Counted from the stretch's first letter, positions 15,798-27,249 are shown. The stretch is 64,000 nucleotides of DNA from Maridesulfovibrio bastinii DSM 16055 (GCF_000429985.1 NZ_KE387015.1:1-64000), one strand, 5' to 3'. Made by a program: numbers and translations. Notes: generated by a model not told the origin, from the sequence alone.

Positions 15798-16914
15798 TGT
15801 TCTGCGTGAAGCCAAACGCATAGTTGTTAAAATCGGCAGCGCGGTGCTTACCACTGGAGAGGGCATAAACCTTGGACTGATATGCCGTATTGCCGACCAG
15901 TTATCAGCTCTGCACGAACGCGGAGTTGATATTGTCCTTGTTTCTTCCGGCGCGGTTGCTGCCGGAAAAGGGGCTATGCACAACAAAATCGAGCTTAACG
16001 ACCTTCCTGCAAGACAGGCTGCTTCTGCCATAGGGCAGAGCCGCCTTATGCATGAATACGATGAAACATTCAGAAGATTCGGACTGACAACCTCGCAGGT
16101 GCTTCTGACCCGTGACGGCCTTCAAAGCCGCAAACGTTTTCTGAATGCCCGCAACACCTTGTCCAGACTGCTTGAATGGCGGGTAATTCCAATTATTAAT
16201 GAGAATGATACCGTATCAATTCAGGAACTTAAATTTGGTGACAATGATACACTTGCCAGTCTGATTTTAAATGTTGTGGAGGCAGATCTTTTTATCAATC
16301 TGACCTCTGCTGATGGTGTTTTTGATAAAAACCCGGATGAAAATCCTGACGCAAAGCACCTTTCGGTCATAGACAACATTTCCGAGCTGGATCTTGATGC
16401 CATGTGTGACGGCAAAACAGCAGCCGGAACCGGTGGAATGTTTTCAAAAATGCGCGCAGCCAGACGAGCTGCCCAACTTGGTGTGCCGACACTTATTATT
16501 TCCGGCAAAAAACGCATGATAATCGAACGTGTTTTTGCAGGGGAAGAATGCGGAACATGGATCACACCGGAAGATAAAAACGTTTCCCGCCGTAAATTCT
16601 GGCTGGCCTACAATCACGAACCTGAAGGTGATATCATCGTGGATTCAGGTGCTGAAAAAGCTCTGCATGAAAAAGGTAAAAGTCTTTTACCCGCTGGCAT
16701 TACAGAAATTAAAGGCAGCTTTGAATCCGGCGCACTGGTCAGAATTTTAAATTCAGAAGGCCAGTCACTGGGAGCTGGAATAACCAACTATTCTTCATGT
16801 GATCTTGAAAGGATAAAAAGCCACAAATCATGCGAAATAAGTAATATTCTAGGCAGCTGCAACTACAGTGAGGCTATCCACAGAGACAATATGCTTATAG
16901 ATGCAGCTATCTGA
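15781..16914 (+). CDS. proB: Glutamate 5-kinase
   Basis: First enzyme of proline synthesis from glutamate. Seen: RIVVKIGSAVLT (amino-acid kinase ATP-binding start), VSSGAVAAGK, NENDTVS, GTGGMFSKMRAA, and a C-terminal PUA domain (about 275-370: GDIIVDSGAEKAL, KGSFESGALVRI). Length 377. The gene overlaps the end of obgE by 17 bases; ATG at 15781 has GAGG 6 bases upstream, the adjacent ATG at 15778 only 3, so the second is preferred. The pairing obgE-proB is common in deltaproteobacteria. Confidence 0.96.
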   Translation: MSNRLDVLREAKRIVVKIGSAVLTTGEGINLGLICRIADQLSALHERGVDIVLVSSGAVAAGKGAMHNKIELNDLPARQAASAIGQSRLMHEYDETFRRFGLTTSQVLLTRDGLQSRKRFLNARNTLSRLLEWRVIPIINENDTVSIQELKFGDNDTLASLILNVVEADLFINLTSADGVFDKNPDENPDAKHLSVIDNISELDLDAMCDGKTAAGTGGMFSKMRAARRAAQLGVPTLIISGKKRMIIERVFAGEECGTWITPEDKNVSRRKFWLAYNHEPEGDIIVDSGAEKALHEKGKSLLPAGITEIKGSFESGALVRILNSEGQSLGAGITNYSSCDLERIKSHKSCEISNILGSCNYSEAIHRDNMLIDAAI

Positions 16915-16937
16915 TTTTCTCTGAATATATTTTGATA

Positions 16938-16969
16938 AAAAAAGACGGTATGACTATACCGTCTTTTTT
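16938..16969. terminator. Bidirectional terminator between proB and the channel gene
   Basis: An 8-bp core GACGGTAT/ATACCGTC (16944-16951 with 16956-16963) flanked by an A-run and a T-run, so it can end transcripts from both sides (proB on plus, the channel gene on minus). Confidence 0.9.
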
Positions 16970-17006
16970 ATTGGGCTTTTATTATAGACGCTGTAAATTC
17001 AAAAAT

Positions 17007-17705
17007 TCAGTCACTATTACGGACTTCCTGAGATAAAAACATCCCGATAACACTGGCTACAAATACGGCAATATACATCTGCCCGAAAATTCCCTGAAGA
17101 ACCGCAAAAGCTTTTACCAGATCACTTACCGGAACTATATCTCCGTAACCGACAGTCAGCATGGTCATGAAACTGAAGTAATTAAGATCCTTTTTAATTA
17201 TAAAAATATTACTGACTTCGGAAAGACCTGAAACAGCTCCGTGGTCAGCCATCACGCACAAGGCATAAATATTGGTCCATAACAATCCCATAAGCAGATA
17301 AATACATATAGAACCTGAAACAAGATCACCGGTTACCCTTTTCTGACGGAGCATATATCCGAGTATTCCAAGTGAAGTCATTAGCAGCATAATGGAGTCT
17401 GAACATTCGCTCACAGCCAGAAGGATTATTTGACCACTGCTGAAAAACAGCATTGAGCAGGCAAGAGACAACGCAAAAAGCCCTGCAAAAAAATAAAGTC
17501 TGACTTTATTTTCAATAATAGCTGAAACAGCTGCAAGAAAAACCAGATATGTATAAAAATAAAGAATCTTCTGAAAGATAACGGCATTGCCCGCCATAGA
17601 AGAAACAATCCCCTGCAATGCCAGAAAAACAAGCAGAAAAGTAAATTTCGTATTAACTTTTCTGAAAACGGCAAAAGGGCTGAACCTACCTAAAAAAGTG
17701 AACAT
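17007..17705 (-). CDS. Potassium-channel-like membrane protein
   Basis: A 232-residue integral membrane protein with about six hydrophobic spans. Near the C-terminus is the pore loop SFMTMLTVGYGDIVPVSD with the potassium selectivity filter TVGYGD, followed by the last helix FGQMYIAVFVASVIGMFL. There is no regulatory C-terminal (RCK) domain. It begins 2 bases after the stop of the broken sensor kinase gene, so the pair is one transcription unit; linking a channel to a sensor kinase is unusual but no function follows from this. Confidence 0.88.
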   Translation of the reverse strand: MFTFLGRFSPFAVFRKVNTKFTFLLVFLALQGIVSSMAGNAVIFQKILYFYTYLVFLAAVSAIIENKVRLYFFAGLFALSLACSMLFFSSGQIILLAVSECSDSIMLLMTSLGILGYMLRQKRVTGDLVSGSICIYLLMGLLWTNIYALCVMADHGAVSGLSEVSNIFIIKKDLNYFSFMTMLTVGYGDIVPVSDLVKAFAVLQGIFGQMYIAVFVASVIGMFLSQEVRNSD

Positions 17706-17707
17706 CC

Positions 17708-20700
17708 TTAAAACCGCCTTGCCAGCTCTTCAAGTTTTTTAAGGATTGCCGAAAGCTTTTTCATATCAACCGGCTTTGAGAGGTAGTTATCCATTCCCGC
17801 ATCTATGAATTTTTCCCGGTCACCGACCATGGCGTATGCTGTAAGCGCGATAATCGGAATATTTTTATTGTTCTCACCTGCCAGACCCTGCCGGATTGCA
17901 GAGGTGGCCTCCACCCCATCAAGTACCGGCATCTGGATATCCATCAGCACACAACCATAGGAGCCTTCCTTGATTTTGTTCACCGCTTCCTGACCGTTCT
18001 CAGCCAGATCAGTTTTATATCCGATACGTTCCAGCTGCTTAATCAGTGTAATCTGATTTCCGGGATCATCTTCAACAAGCAGTATCTTGAATTTATTTAG
18101 GTCAGCATCTGAATCATCGTTTTTTCCGGTCCCAAGCGCCGGTTTAATCTTTGCCGGAAGCCTGAAAGGAATACGGACATAAAACGAGGCCCCGTTTCCT
18201 TCTGAACTCTCAACGGCGATATTTCCTCCCATCAATGACAACAGCCTGTGGACTATGGTCAGCCCAAGACCTGCACCCTGATAATCACGTTGATAGTTAT
18301 CCTCACCGTGCTCAAATGATTCAAAAATTTTTATATATTGTTCTTCAGGTATTCCCGGTCCGCTGTCTATGACTGTAAACTGCGCCATAATTTTTTTCTC
18401 TGAACGCTCCGGGCAGCTGATTTCCAACTGAACTCCCCCCTGTGAAGTAAATTTTATGGAATTTCCCACAAGATTTACGAGCACCTGAGACAGTCTTATT
18501 TCATCACCAATCAGATACTCGGGAAAATCTTCCGCAATTCTGCAATCAAAATTTATTCCTTTACTCTTTACCGTCAGTTCATACAGCTCAAGAATTGAAT
18601 TTCTAATCGCTGATATTTTAAAGAGATTTTCCCTCAAGACCAGTTGTCCTGATTCCAGTCGTGACAGATCGAGAATATCGCTCAGCAATCCGGTGAGCCT
18701 TTTAGTGGATTTTGAAGCATGACGGACAAGGTCTTCATGAACGGGGTCAAGGGGAACATCTTTCAGGAGATTCAAAATTCCGCTTATGCTGCTCAATGGA
18801 GTTCTTATCTCATGTGACATGTTGGCCAGAAATTCGGACTTGGCCCTGCTTGCCGCCAGAGCCTGCTCCCGTGCAGAAATAATTTCCATCTCGCCTAATT
18901 TACGCTGGGTTATGTCCTGCATTGTTCCAAGAACTCTGAAAACATTTCCGTCATCACCGCGTTTAAGCATACCTCTGGAATGCACATACCGAATACTGCC
19001 GTCAGGATGCACTATTTTGTATTCCTGATTGTACTCATCTTTGCTCTTTAAAGCGGCCTGAAACTCTTCAAAGATTCTTGGAGAATCATCATGATGAATT
19101 CTTTTCAAAAGGAAATCAAAATCAGGTTTTATTTCTCCGGGATAAAAACCGAAAATTCTAAAAGTTTCATCAGACCATTGAAGCTGCATTGACGGGATTT
19201 CCATAATCCAATGGCCCATGTGGGCCATGGCCTGAGCTTCCATAAGCAGTCTGCGGCTGTCCTTGATCTCCATTTCCATGCGTTTTCTGTCCGTGATATC
19301 TACAAGAAAAAACATAAAAGCATCATCATTAACAACATTGGCCCAGACCATGACTATAATTTCTTCACCGCTGTTAATTATTAAATGCTGTTCCGAGCTG
19401 ATTTTTCCTGAGACTCTTATTTTTGAAGGGACAGATTTAAAATTCCCCTTCCAGAACTCTGCCAGACTGCGCCCGAGCAATTCTATTCTGGCAAGCCCTA
19501 TGAGTGTGCATCCCGAGACATTGACTTCGGTCACACATCCTTCAAGATCGGTTACAATTATAGCCATAGGTGAGTTATCGAGATACGCCCTGTAGCGTTT
19601 TTCATTTTCAATCAGCGCATTTTTGGCTTTTACACTTTCGGTTATGTCGGTATGAACTCCACCCATTCTGTATGGAATTCCCTGTGAATCCCTTAAACAG
19701 GTTCCCCGTCCTGAAACCCAGCGATAACTTCCATCCTTATGAAGCAGCCGGTATTCAACCTAAAAATGGCTTTTATTACTTTTGTAAAAGACATTATTGG
19801 CTTCATTCACCCGGTCCAAATCATCAGGATGGATTCTCTTCTGCCATTCTTCAAGTTCATTAGGAATTTCGCTGTCCCGATAGCCGATTATGGCTTTCCA
19901 TGACGGTGAATAATAAACTATATCGGTATCGCGGTCCCAGTCCCAGTAACCATCGTTACTACCGCTTAAAACCAGATCAAGGCGGTCTTTATCTCTCTGA
20001 AGATCGGCGGCCTTTACCAGAACCATTTTGTCACGCCTGCGAAAACGGAAATATACAGCCGCGATTACAACCAGCATACTGAGTAAGCTCAGGGCATATA
20101 TACGCCAGTCTGCAAACGGTGAATAATCCATCCCTTCTACAGTGATCCAGCGGTTCTTTATCTTTCTGGATTCAGGCTCACTGATATTTTTAAGCCCTTC
20201 CTGCATAATATTGCGCAGTGTTTTAAGATCGCTGCGGCAACCGAAAGAGAACTTTCTGGGAGCATCAAGCCTGCCTGCAACACGAAGATTTGATATCCCG
20301 AGTTTTTCAGTAAGAAACGAGGCCACAGCCATGTCAGTTATCATAGCGTCCGATCTGCCGAAAGAAACACTCTGCAAGCCTCTTGCAGAATTCTCAAAGC
20401 TGACGAATTCAATATCCGGATATTTTTCCTGCAAAGCCTTCCAGCTGATGCCGCCATTGACCACGGCCACTTTCATGCCTCTAAGATTTTCAGGGGTAAG
20501 ATCTCTGGTAACCGAAGAACGGACCAGAATAACTTCAGGAACACTTATATATGCCGAAGTATATACAAAGCGGACTTCCCTGTCGGTTTCAGGCTGAATT
20601 CCACCAACAACATCCACCCGGCCTTCTTCATAAGTATTAAGCAAAGCATTCCACGAACCGGCATCATGTATTTCAAACTGGAGTCCGGTTTTTCTCTCAA

Positions 20701-20929
20701 GAAGACGCAGATAATCAATGGTAAGCCCCTTAAAGCTTCCATCATCGTCTTTGAAAGAAAACGGCGGCATATTGCCGTACATATAAAATTTTATTTTTTC
20801 AGGATGGACCTTCATCCAGGCTATTTCAGCCTCATTAAGAGTAATCTCACTTTTTACGGCACAATTGGCCGTTGAAGCTCCAAGGAAGGAGACGAACAGG
20901 AAAAGAAATATAAGGAATTTAAATTTCAT
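17708..20929 (-). pseudogene. Hybrid sensor kinase interrupted by one in-frame TAG
   Basis: On the minus strand codons 1-389 encode a signal peptide, a periplasmic solute-binding (SBP_bac_3-like) sensor, a membrane span near residues 270-295 and the first part of a PAS domain. A TAG (19760-19762) follows, and the same frame continues without a gap: the rest of that PAS (VEYRLLHKDGSYRWVSGRG), two more PAS domains, HisKA with NMSHEIRTPL, HATPase with GAGLGLTIV, and a receiver with LMDIQMPVLDG. Homologous PAS repeats usually have Glu at the interrupted place, so GAG to TAG is the simplest origin. The two halves could be made separately, but the kinase half would lose its sensor. Confidence 0.85.
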
Positions 20930-21128
20930 TATAAAACCCGTTTATTCAGAAATAGGATTATGCCTTTTTCAACTTTCCAAAGATTAAGCTGAAAATAATC
21001 TAATACTATCTATACCCGTTAATCAATGAATACAATTCATACAGTATTTTCCACCACTTTCAGCCAGTTTATTTTTATATTCTTTTAGAGTAGCCTCCAC
21101 TCTCATTTTACGAACAAGGATATCACTT

Positions 21129-22298
21129 ATGGCTAAGATATATAAAAATAAAAATCTTCAAATAATTTTTGCCGTGACTTTAGTAGCGATCATGGGTGTT
21201 TCAAGCATTATCCCGTCACTGCCGTTAATCATTAAAGCATTTGGTATAAAAACTTCATCTATCGGGCTTATCTTCACCGTTTTCACTCTTCCGGGAATAA
21301 TTTTTTCGCCTTTAGCCGGAGTGTTTGCAGACCGTACAGGAAGAAAAAAAATTCTTGTACCAAGTCTGGTCCTGTTCGGTCTTGCCGGGGCCGCCTGCTA
21401 CTTTGCTCCTACATTTGAAATCCTGCTTGTCTTAAGACTGATTCAGGGCATAGGGGCCGCAGCGGTCGGAGTACTCAGCCTGACTATCATAGGAGATCTT
21501 TTTGAAGGGCGTGAGCGCATAAAAGCCATGGGTCTTAATGCCGGAGTTTTAAGCATGGGAACAGCCATTTTGCCGGCAATTGGCGGGATACTTGCTCAAA
21601 TGAGCTGGAGAGCACCTTTTCTGCTCTCACTTTCTGCCCTGCCTATGGCATGGGTTGTTTCAGCCAAACTCAATAACCCGGAACCAAAATCAGACAGTAA
21701 CTTAATTCAGTATGTAAAAAATGCCCTGTCCGGGATGAAAAATCTTCAGGTCCTGGGACTGTTTGCTATCACACTGCTGACATTCATAATCCTGTACGGC
21801 CCTATAATCACCTACCTGCCGGTAATGATGCATAACTCCTTCTCTTCACAGCCGATTACCATCGGTATTGTTATTTCGAGTGCTTCATTCATTACAGCTA
21901 TTTCAGCGGCCCAGATGGGGAAACTGTCCAGATATTTCAGTCAGAAAACCCTCATAGGAATTTCAGCAGTTGCTTATGCCGCTTCAATGTATTTAGTTCC
22001 GCAGATGACAGGGCCCTACTGGTGCATTCTTCCGGTCTGTTTCTTCGGACTTGGTCAGGGACTCAACCTCCCTAATACCATGTCATTTTTATCTTCACTC
22101 GCACCAATTGAGCATCGGGCGGCATTCATGTCGATGAATGGAATGCTGCTCAGACTCGGCCAGACAATTGCACCGCTTCTGATGGGACTTATTTACTCAG
22201 GTCTTGGCATAAACGCCGTATTTTATTCAGGAGTTGTTGTTTCAGCATGCATTATGGCAGTAAGTATTTTAACGTTGGATAAGAAAAAGCCAGCATAA
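21129..22298 (+). CDS. MFS transporter
   Basis: A 389-residue carrier with 12 hydrophobic segments. Seen: the motif-A loop GVFADRTGRKKILVPS between helices 2 and 3, and RLIQGIGAAAVGVLSLTIIGD in helices 4-5, the pattern of drug:H+ antiporters of the major facilitator superfamily. It is divergent from the broken sensor kinase with about 200 bases between. Substrate cannot be told from the sequence. Confidence 0.9.
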   Translation: MAKIYKNKNLQIIFAVTLVAIMGVSSIIPSLPLIIKAFGIKTSSIGLIFTVFTLPGIIFSPLAGVFADRTGRKKILVPSLVLFGLAGAACYFAPTFEILLVLRLIQGIGAAAVGVLSLTIIGDLFEGRERIKAMGLNAGVLSMGTAILPAIGGILAQMSWRAPFLLSLSALPMAWVVSAKLNNPEPKSDSNLIQYVKNALSGMKNLQVLGLFAITLLTFIILYGPIITYLPVMMHNSFSSQPITIGIVISSASFITAISAAQMGKLSRYFSQKTLIGISAVAYAASMYLVPQMTGPYWCILPVCFFGLGQGLNLPNTMSFLSSLAPIEHRAAFMSMNGMLLRLGQTIAPLLMGLIYSGLGINAVFYSGVVVSACIMAVSILTLDKKKPA

Positions 22299-22360
22299 TA
22301 ATTGATGCTCAGAATCAGCTCTTGACGCTTTTTTAATAGTCTGCCAAACCGGATGACGGA

Positions 22361-22615
22361 ATGGCAATGAAACAGGGACAGGAATGCCATTTACGGGACG
22401 AAAATCAACTGCAACAAAGATTTTTAGAAATGAAAACCTGCTTAACAGACAAAATAAGACACATTTTCAATCCTCTGCATATTTACTGTAGATTGAAAGA
22501 GTGCGGCTTACCCACACAAAAGGCACGCAGATGCGCAAGAGTTTATGAGCTCTGCCTCTTTAAACCTGCAAGATTCTGTATTCCCGCAATCAAGAGTCAA
22601 AAGCAGGCGAAATAA
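22361..22615 (+). CDS. Possible small conserved protein
   Basis: Up to 84 residues, basic and Cys-rich at the C-terminal half (NPLHIYCRLKECGLP, RRCARVYELCLFKP). The pattern of a short amphipathic protein with LHxYCRL resembles small uncharacterised proteins I associate with Desulfovibrio, but I cannot name a family. A purine-rich GGATGACGGA precedes the ATG at 22361; ATG at 22430 is an alternative start. Its end overlaps the 3' end of the convergent PilZ gene by 26 bases. Confidence 0.45.
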   Translation: MAMKQGQECHLRDENQLQQRFLEMKTCLTDKIRHIFNPLHIYCRLKECGLPTQKARRCARVYELCLFKPARFCIPAIKSQKQAK

Positions 22616-22946
22616 GCTCCCTGTCAATAGAATCAGCATCTTCCGAATTATACTGCACCAGCTTTCTCAAATGGGTGAAACTTTCATCATCCATATCAAG
22701 AAAATCCACTGCCACCCCCTTCTCGTCCGACCTGACCACACTGCCGTTGATACAGATTCTGACATCTTTTGAAAGAATAATGTGGACAATACACAGGTCA
22801 CCGGGCGCGAAACCATCTACAGGTTCACACAAAATACCCTTAAGACTAAGATTAACCGTCACGGCGGATACAATGATGTTCTGCATTTCCAGCTCAACGG
22901 TAAAAGAAGCCTGTACCCGTGTTCTGCGGCGTTTATCCGGCGGCAT
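22590..22946 (-). CDS. PilZ-domain protein (c-di-GMP binding)
   Basis: A 118-residue single-domain protein. Seen: the N-terminal RRRTRV (RxxxR-type c-di-GMP motif) and NLSLKGILC (the [D/N]xSxxG motif), spaced as in PilZ domains, and VVRSDEKGVAVDFLDMD. PilZ proteins bind c-di-GMP and change their partner, often in motility or surface polysaccharide. A GGDEF/EAL protein (38756-40834) is encoded elsewhere in the window, but no direct partner is visible next to it. Confidence 0.85.
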   Translation of the reverse strand: MPPDKRRRTRVQASFTVELEMQNIIVSAVTVNLSLKGILCEPVDGFAPGDLCIVHIILSKDVRICINGSVVRSDEKGVAVDFLDMDDESFTHLRKLVQYNSEDADSIDRELISPAFDS

Positions 22947-23040
22947 ATTATCTCCTTGACGAAAACCGGTTATCAGTTCAGTCAGACTTTATTAAAGCTT
23001 TAGCCTTGCCGCAACATCTATAATGAGCAGGCTTTCTGAT

Positions 23041-24249
23041 TCATATTGAGGCTCTGCCGCTTTTGAAGACATAAGCCACCATGATCCCGGCAATAAATCC
23101 CCAGGCCAGATTACTGGACTGTGCAACACCAAGAACTGTCATGGCGGTAAAAAGGTCCTTGCCGTTTTTAATATCAATGATGCTCATGGCAAGCTGTCCG
23201 CCGGCAAAGAAAAGCAAAACTCCAAGTATTCCCAAAGGAAGAAGCTGAACAATTGGAAGAAGCCCGTCTCCGAATAAAACCGCCAGCAATAAAAAGACTG
23301 CACCGATAAAAATATTGGAAGTATTCGTCCTTGCGCCGAAACGGTAGTGGGCAGCAAGTCCGCCTGCTCCATGGCACATGGGCATACCACCTAAAAGAAA
23401 ACTTGCTAAATTGGCAAAGCCCATGCTCAGGCATAAAGCCTTGTCAGTAACCCTTTCACTTTCCTTGTCAAAATAATCACCTGACAAATCCCTGTTGGCG
23501 ATAACAGCATTACCCAATGTCATCGGAATCTGCGGAAGGACCATGGCAAACATGACAAAGACAAGATCACTCCACCCCGGCACTCCCGCTGGCAGAAAAT
23601 CAGGAAAATGCAACCCGGCTGAAATTTGGGAAAGCCCACTGCCTCCACCGAGCAGAAAACCGCATAAAGCCCCTCCGAAAACAATAACCATTGCCGCCGG
23701 TATTTTCTGATTGTTGAGCAGGAAAAGAGTTAAAGCCAACCCAGCCACACCTAGAATAAGCCCCACAGAAACAGGCCCTATTGATGAGAATGCAAGAAAC
23801 GGTTCTGACGCTCCCTGAATTTTTTGAAAAACCGTGTTTCCGATGACAAAACCGGCCCCCTTGCTCATAAGCAGAACTCCGGTTGTGAGCTGCACGCCCC
23901 TGACAACAGACTTTGGAATCAGAGCAGCAAGTTTCCCTATCAAACCACTGTAGCCGATTGCCAGCAGAATAAGACCGACAAGGAGCGCTGCCGCTGAAAT
24001 CTGAACAGCTGAGACAGAAGCGGCAAGAGCGTATGCTCCTATAACTTTCATCGGCTGAACAGCAATGGGAACCCGGTAATAAAGCCCACCCAGAATATAA
24101 AATGCGCCGACACAGAAAAAAAGTCCTATCGCACTGACCCCGCAGAGCATGATCAGTCCGATTGAAATTGGCAGCAGGGCTCCAAGATCTCCCAATGCTC
24201 CGGCAAACTCCATTCTGTTAAAACGGAATTCTCCAAATCTTGTCCGCAT
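23041..24249 (-). CDS. Putative molybdate/sulfate transporter (MOT1/SulP-related)
   Basis: A 402-residue protein with about 10-12 membrane spans. The N-terminal EFAGALGDLGALLPISIGL and VPIAVQPMKVIGAYAL are hallmark sequences of the MOT1 family of molybdate (or sulfate) carriers. It lies divergent from argB-mobB-moeA, so the neighbourhood favours molybdate uptake for the cofactor genes, though sulfate cannot be excluded in a sulfate reducer. Repeat-like MPMCHGAGGLAAHYRFGART is also typical of the family. Confidence 0.85.
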   Translation of the reverse strand: MRTRFGEFRFNRMEFAGALGDLGALLPISIGLIMLCGVSAIGLFFCVGAFYILGGLYYRVPIAVQPMKVIGAYALAASVSAVQISAAALLVGLILLAIGYSGLIGKLAALIPKSVVRGVQLTTGVLLMSKGAGFVIGNTVFQKIQGASEPFLAFSSIGPVSVGLILGVAGLALTLFLLNNQKIPAAMVIVFGGALCGFLLGGGSGLSQISAGLHFPDFLPAGVPGWSDLVFVMFAMVLPQIPMTLGNAVIANRDLSGDYFDKESERVTDKALCLSMGFANLASFLLGGMPMCHGAGGLAAHYRFGARTNTSNIFIGAVFLLLAVLFGDGLLPIVQLLPLGILGVLLFFAGGQLAMSIIDIKNGKDLFTAMTVLGVAQSSNLAWGFIAGIMVAYVFKSGRASI

Positions 24250-24375
24250 TTAAATCCTCCGGTTTGAAAATATATACCCCCGGCACGGGAGCACCTTTAA
24301 TAACGGCTTTTCCTTCATCTTTTTTTCACTTATGTTCTGTTCACGGCAAGATCAACAGTAACAACATCGGCCTGA

Positions 24376-25272
<897 letters not shown>

Positions 25273-25298
25273 ACAGAACAGGAGCAATAGAGGGTATC

Positions 25299-26012
25299 AT
25301 GAAAGCAATCTCTATCGTAGGCTGCAAAAAAAGCGGAAAAACAACCTTAGGTCTGGCTCTGACAAAAAAGCTCACCGAAAAAGGATTTAAAGTAGGTGTT
25401 CTGAAGCACTCCCACCACGGCTTTGATGGCGCAGAAGGAACAGACACCGAAGAATACAAAAAAACAGCTGTGGCTGTCGCGGCCTATTCCCCGGAAGAAA
25501 GTTTTGTTTCATGGAAAAGGGAACGCATGGTGCAGGACCTGATACCTCTACTTGATGCGGACATCCTGATTATGGAAGGCAGCAGTAAAGAGGGCTGGCT
25601 GCCGCGCTTCATTCTGGCAGATAGAAGTGAAGATTCCGATAAGTTTATGCCGGAACTGGCAATAGAAATACTGCCGCAGCTCAACAGGGAAAAAGGGCTT
25701 GATGAAGAAGAGATAGAGCGTCTGGCCGAGCTTGTCTGTTCCAGAGGATTCCTGCTTCCGGGGCTTAACTGCAAGGCCTGCGGAAGGCAGAACTGTAAAG
25801 AATTTGCGGCGGATATTGTAGCAGGAAAAGCTTCTGCAAAAGGCTGCAAAACAACAGCAGGTGAAATGGAAGTAACCTGTAACGGAAATCCTGTTGCCCT
25901 GAATCCCTTTGTCAGAGATATTCTGAGCGCCGGTATTACCGCTATGCTGGGACAGCTTAAAGGATATACTCCCGGAGAACTGCAGATAACGATTAAAAAT
26001 ACCGGGAAATAA
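25299..26012 (+). CDS. mobB: MobB-like GTP-binding protein with C-terminal Fe-S-type domain
   Basis: N-terminal part (about 1-150) is MobB: VGCKKSGKTTL (P-loop), LKHSHHGFD, DTEEYKKTAV and DILIMEGSS, linked to molybdopterin guanine dinucleotide formation. The C-terminal part (about 160-200) adds CKACGRQNCKEF...GC, four Cys in a pattern like small [4Fe-4S] modules. Length 237 against about 170 for plain MobB. moeA starts one base after its stop. The extra domain may tie cofactor delivery to Fe-S enzymes such as formate dehydrogenase (inference). Confidence 0.85.
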   Translation: MKAISIVGCKKSGKTTLGLALTKKLTEKGFKVGVLKHSHHGFDGAEGTDTEEYKKTAVAVAAYSPEESFVSWKRERMVQDLIPLLDADILIMEGSSKEGWLPRFILADRSEDSDKFMPELAIEILPQLNREKGLDEEEIERLAELVCSRGFLLPGLNCKACGRQNCKEFAADIVAGKASAKGCKTTAGEMEVTCNGNPVALNPFVRDILSAGITAMLGQLKGYTPGELQITIKNTGK

Positions 26013-26013
26013 A

Positions 26014-27249
26014 ATGAGGCACGATTTTTTTGATATTATCAGCAGAGATGCTTTTCAGAAACTTCTGCTTGAATTCCCGTGCTCAGGAACTGAATCTGTT
26101 TCCATTGAGGAGGCATGTGGAAGATTTGCAGCAGTGGATATTTTATCTCCAGAAGATCTTCCACCTGTAAACCGTTCCTGCATGGATGGCTTTGCTGTTA
26201 ATGCTGCCGACGTTTTTGGATCAGGTGAAAGTGAGCCTTCGTATCTGGAGTGCGTGGCAGAACTTGGAGTGGATCAATACCCCGATTTTGAAATTTCTCC
26301 CGGAGAATGTGCCAGAATAGCTACCGGAGGGACTCTACCGGAAGGCTCTGACGCAGTTGTTATGGTTGAACATACCGGCATCATGGGAGCCGATACGGTG
26401 GAGATAAGAAAATCAGCCGCACCGGGTGAGAATGTGATGCTCAAAGGTGAAGATTGTGCCAAAGGCAAGGCTGTTCTTAAAGAAGGTCAGAAAATAAGAT
26501 TTCAGGATGTAGGTCTGCTGGCAGCTCTGGGAATTTCTGAAATAAAGGTCCATAAAAAGCCTTCAGTAGGAATTCTGTCTACCGGGGACGAGCTGACAGA
26601 TATAAAGTCCGGATCAATTCCCGGAAAAATGCGTGATGTAAACTCATACACTTTACGCTGCCTTGTGGAGAAAGCAGGAGGAATCCCCCAGAATTACGGG
26701 ATAATAGGCGACAACCTTGAAGCCCTGAAATCCGCTCTGAAAAAAGCTTTAGCTGAAAACGATCTGGTCCTGCTTTCAGGCGGCAGTTCTGTTGGAGTCC
26801 GCGACTTTACGGTGCAGGCTATCGAAGAAATGAAAGACTCCGCCATCCTTGCCCACGGAGTTGCAATCAGCCCGGGTAAACCAACCATACTCGGTAAATC
26901 TGAAGGTAAACCAATTCTGGGCCTTCCCGGACAGGTTACTTCCGTACAGATAATTATGCTTGTTCTGGTTATCCCTTTCATAAAGCATATAAGCGGCAGT
27001 AAAAATCCCTTCAAGGGCAGAGTTTTAATTCCAGCCGAACTGGCCCGCAACACCGCCTCTAAACAGGGACGTGAAGATTATGTCCGGGTAAAGCTTGAAA
27101 AACGGGAAAACAATCTTCCTCTTGCACATCCGTTAATCGGGAAATCCGGACTGCTCAGGACAATGACCGAAGCTGAAGGACTGATGGTAATAGCTGAAGA
27201 CACTGAAGGCAGTTATGCAGGAAAACAGGTTGAAATCTGGTTACTGTAG
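26014..27249 (+). CDS. moeA: Molybdopterin molybdenumtransferase MoeA
   Basis: Inserts molybdate or tungstate into adenylated molybdopterin. Seen: PPVNRSCMDGFAVNAADV, ATGGTLPEGSDAVVMVEHT, ILSTGDEL, LLSGGSSVGVRDFT and PGKPTILGK-x-x-GKPILGLPGQ, the series of MoeA motifs in order. Length 411 is normal. It is directly downstream of mobB and followed by a second MoeA-type gene. Confidence 0.95.
   Translation: MRHDFFDIISRDAFQKLLLEFPCSGTESVSIEEACGRFAAVDILSPEDLPPVNRSCMDGFAVNAADVFGSGESEPSYLECVAELGVDQYPDFEISPGECARIATGGTLPEGSDAVVMVEHTGIMGADTVEIRKSAAPGENVMLKGEDCAKGKAVLKEGQKIRFQDVGLLAALGISEIKVHKKPSVGILSTGDELTDIKSGSIPGKMRDVNSYTLRCLVEKAGGIPQNYGIIGDNLEALKSALKKALAENDLVLLSGGSSVGVRDFTVQAIEEMKDSAILAHGVAISPGKPTILGKSEGKPILGLPGQVTSVQIIMLVLVIPFIKHISGSKNPFKGRVLIPAELARNTASKQGREDYVRVKLEKRENNLPLAHPLIGKSGLLRTMTEAEGLMVIAEDTEGSYAGKQVEIWLL

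Noticed and set aside
19760-19762. Pyrrolysine or other amber recoding in the hybrid kinase
   Set aside because: No pyrrolysine genes are in the window and a plain PAS-domain Glu codon (GAG) is one base away; a nonsense change or read error is simpler.
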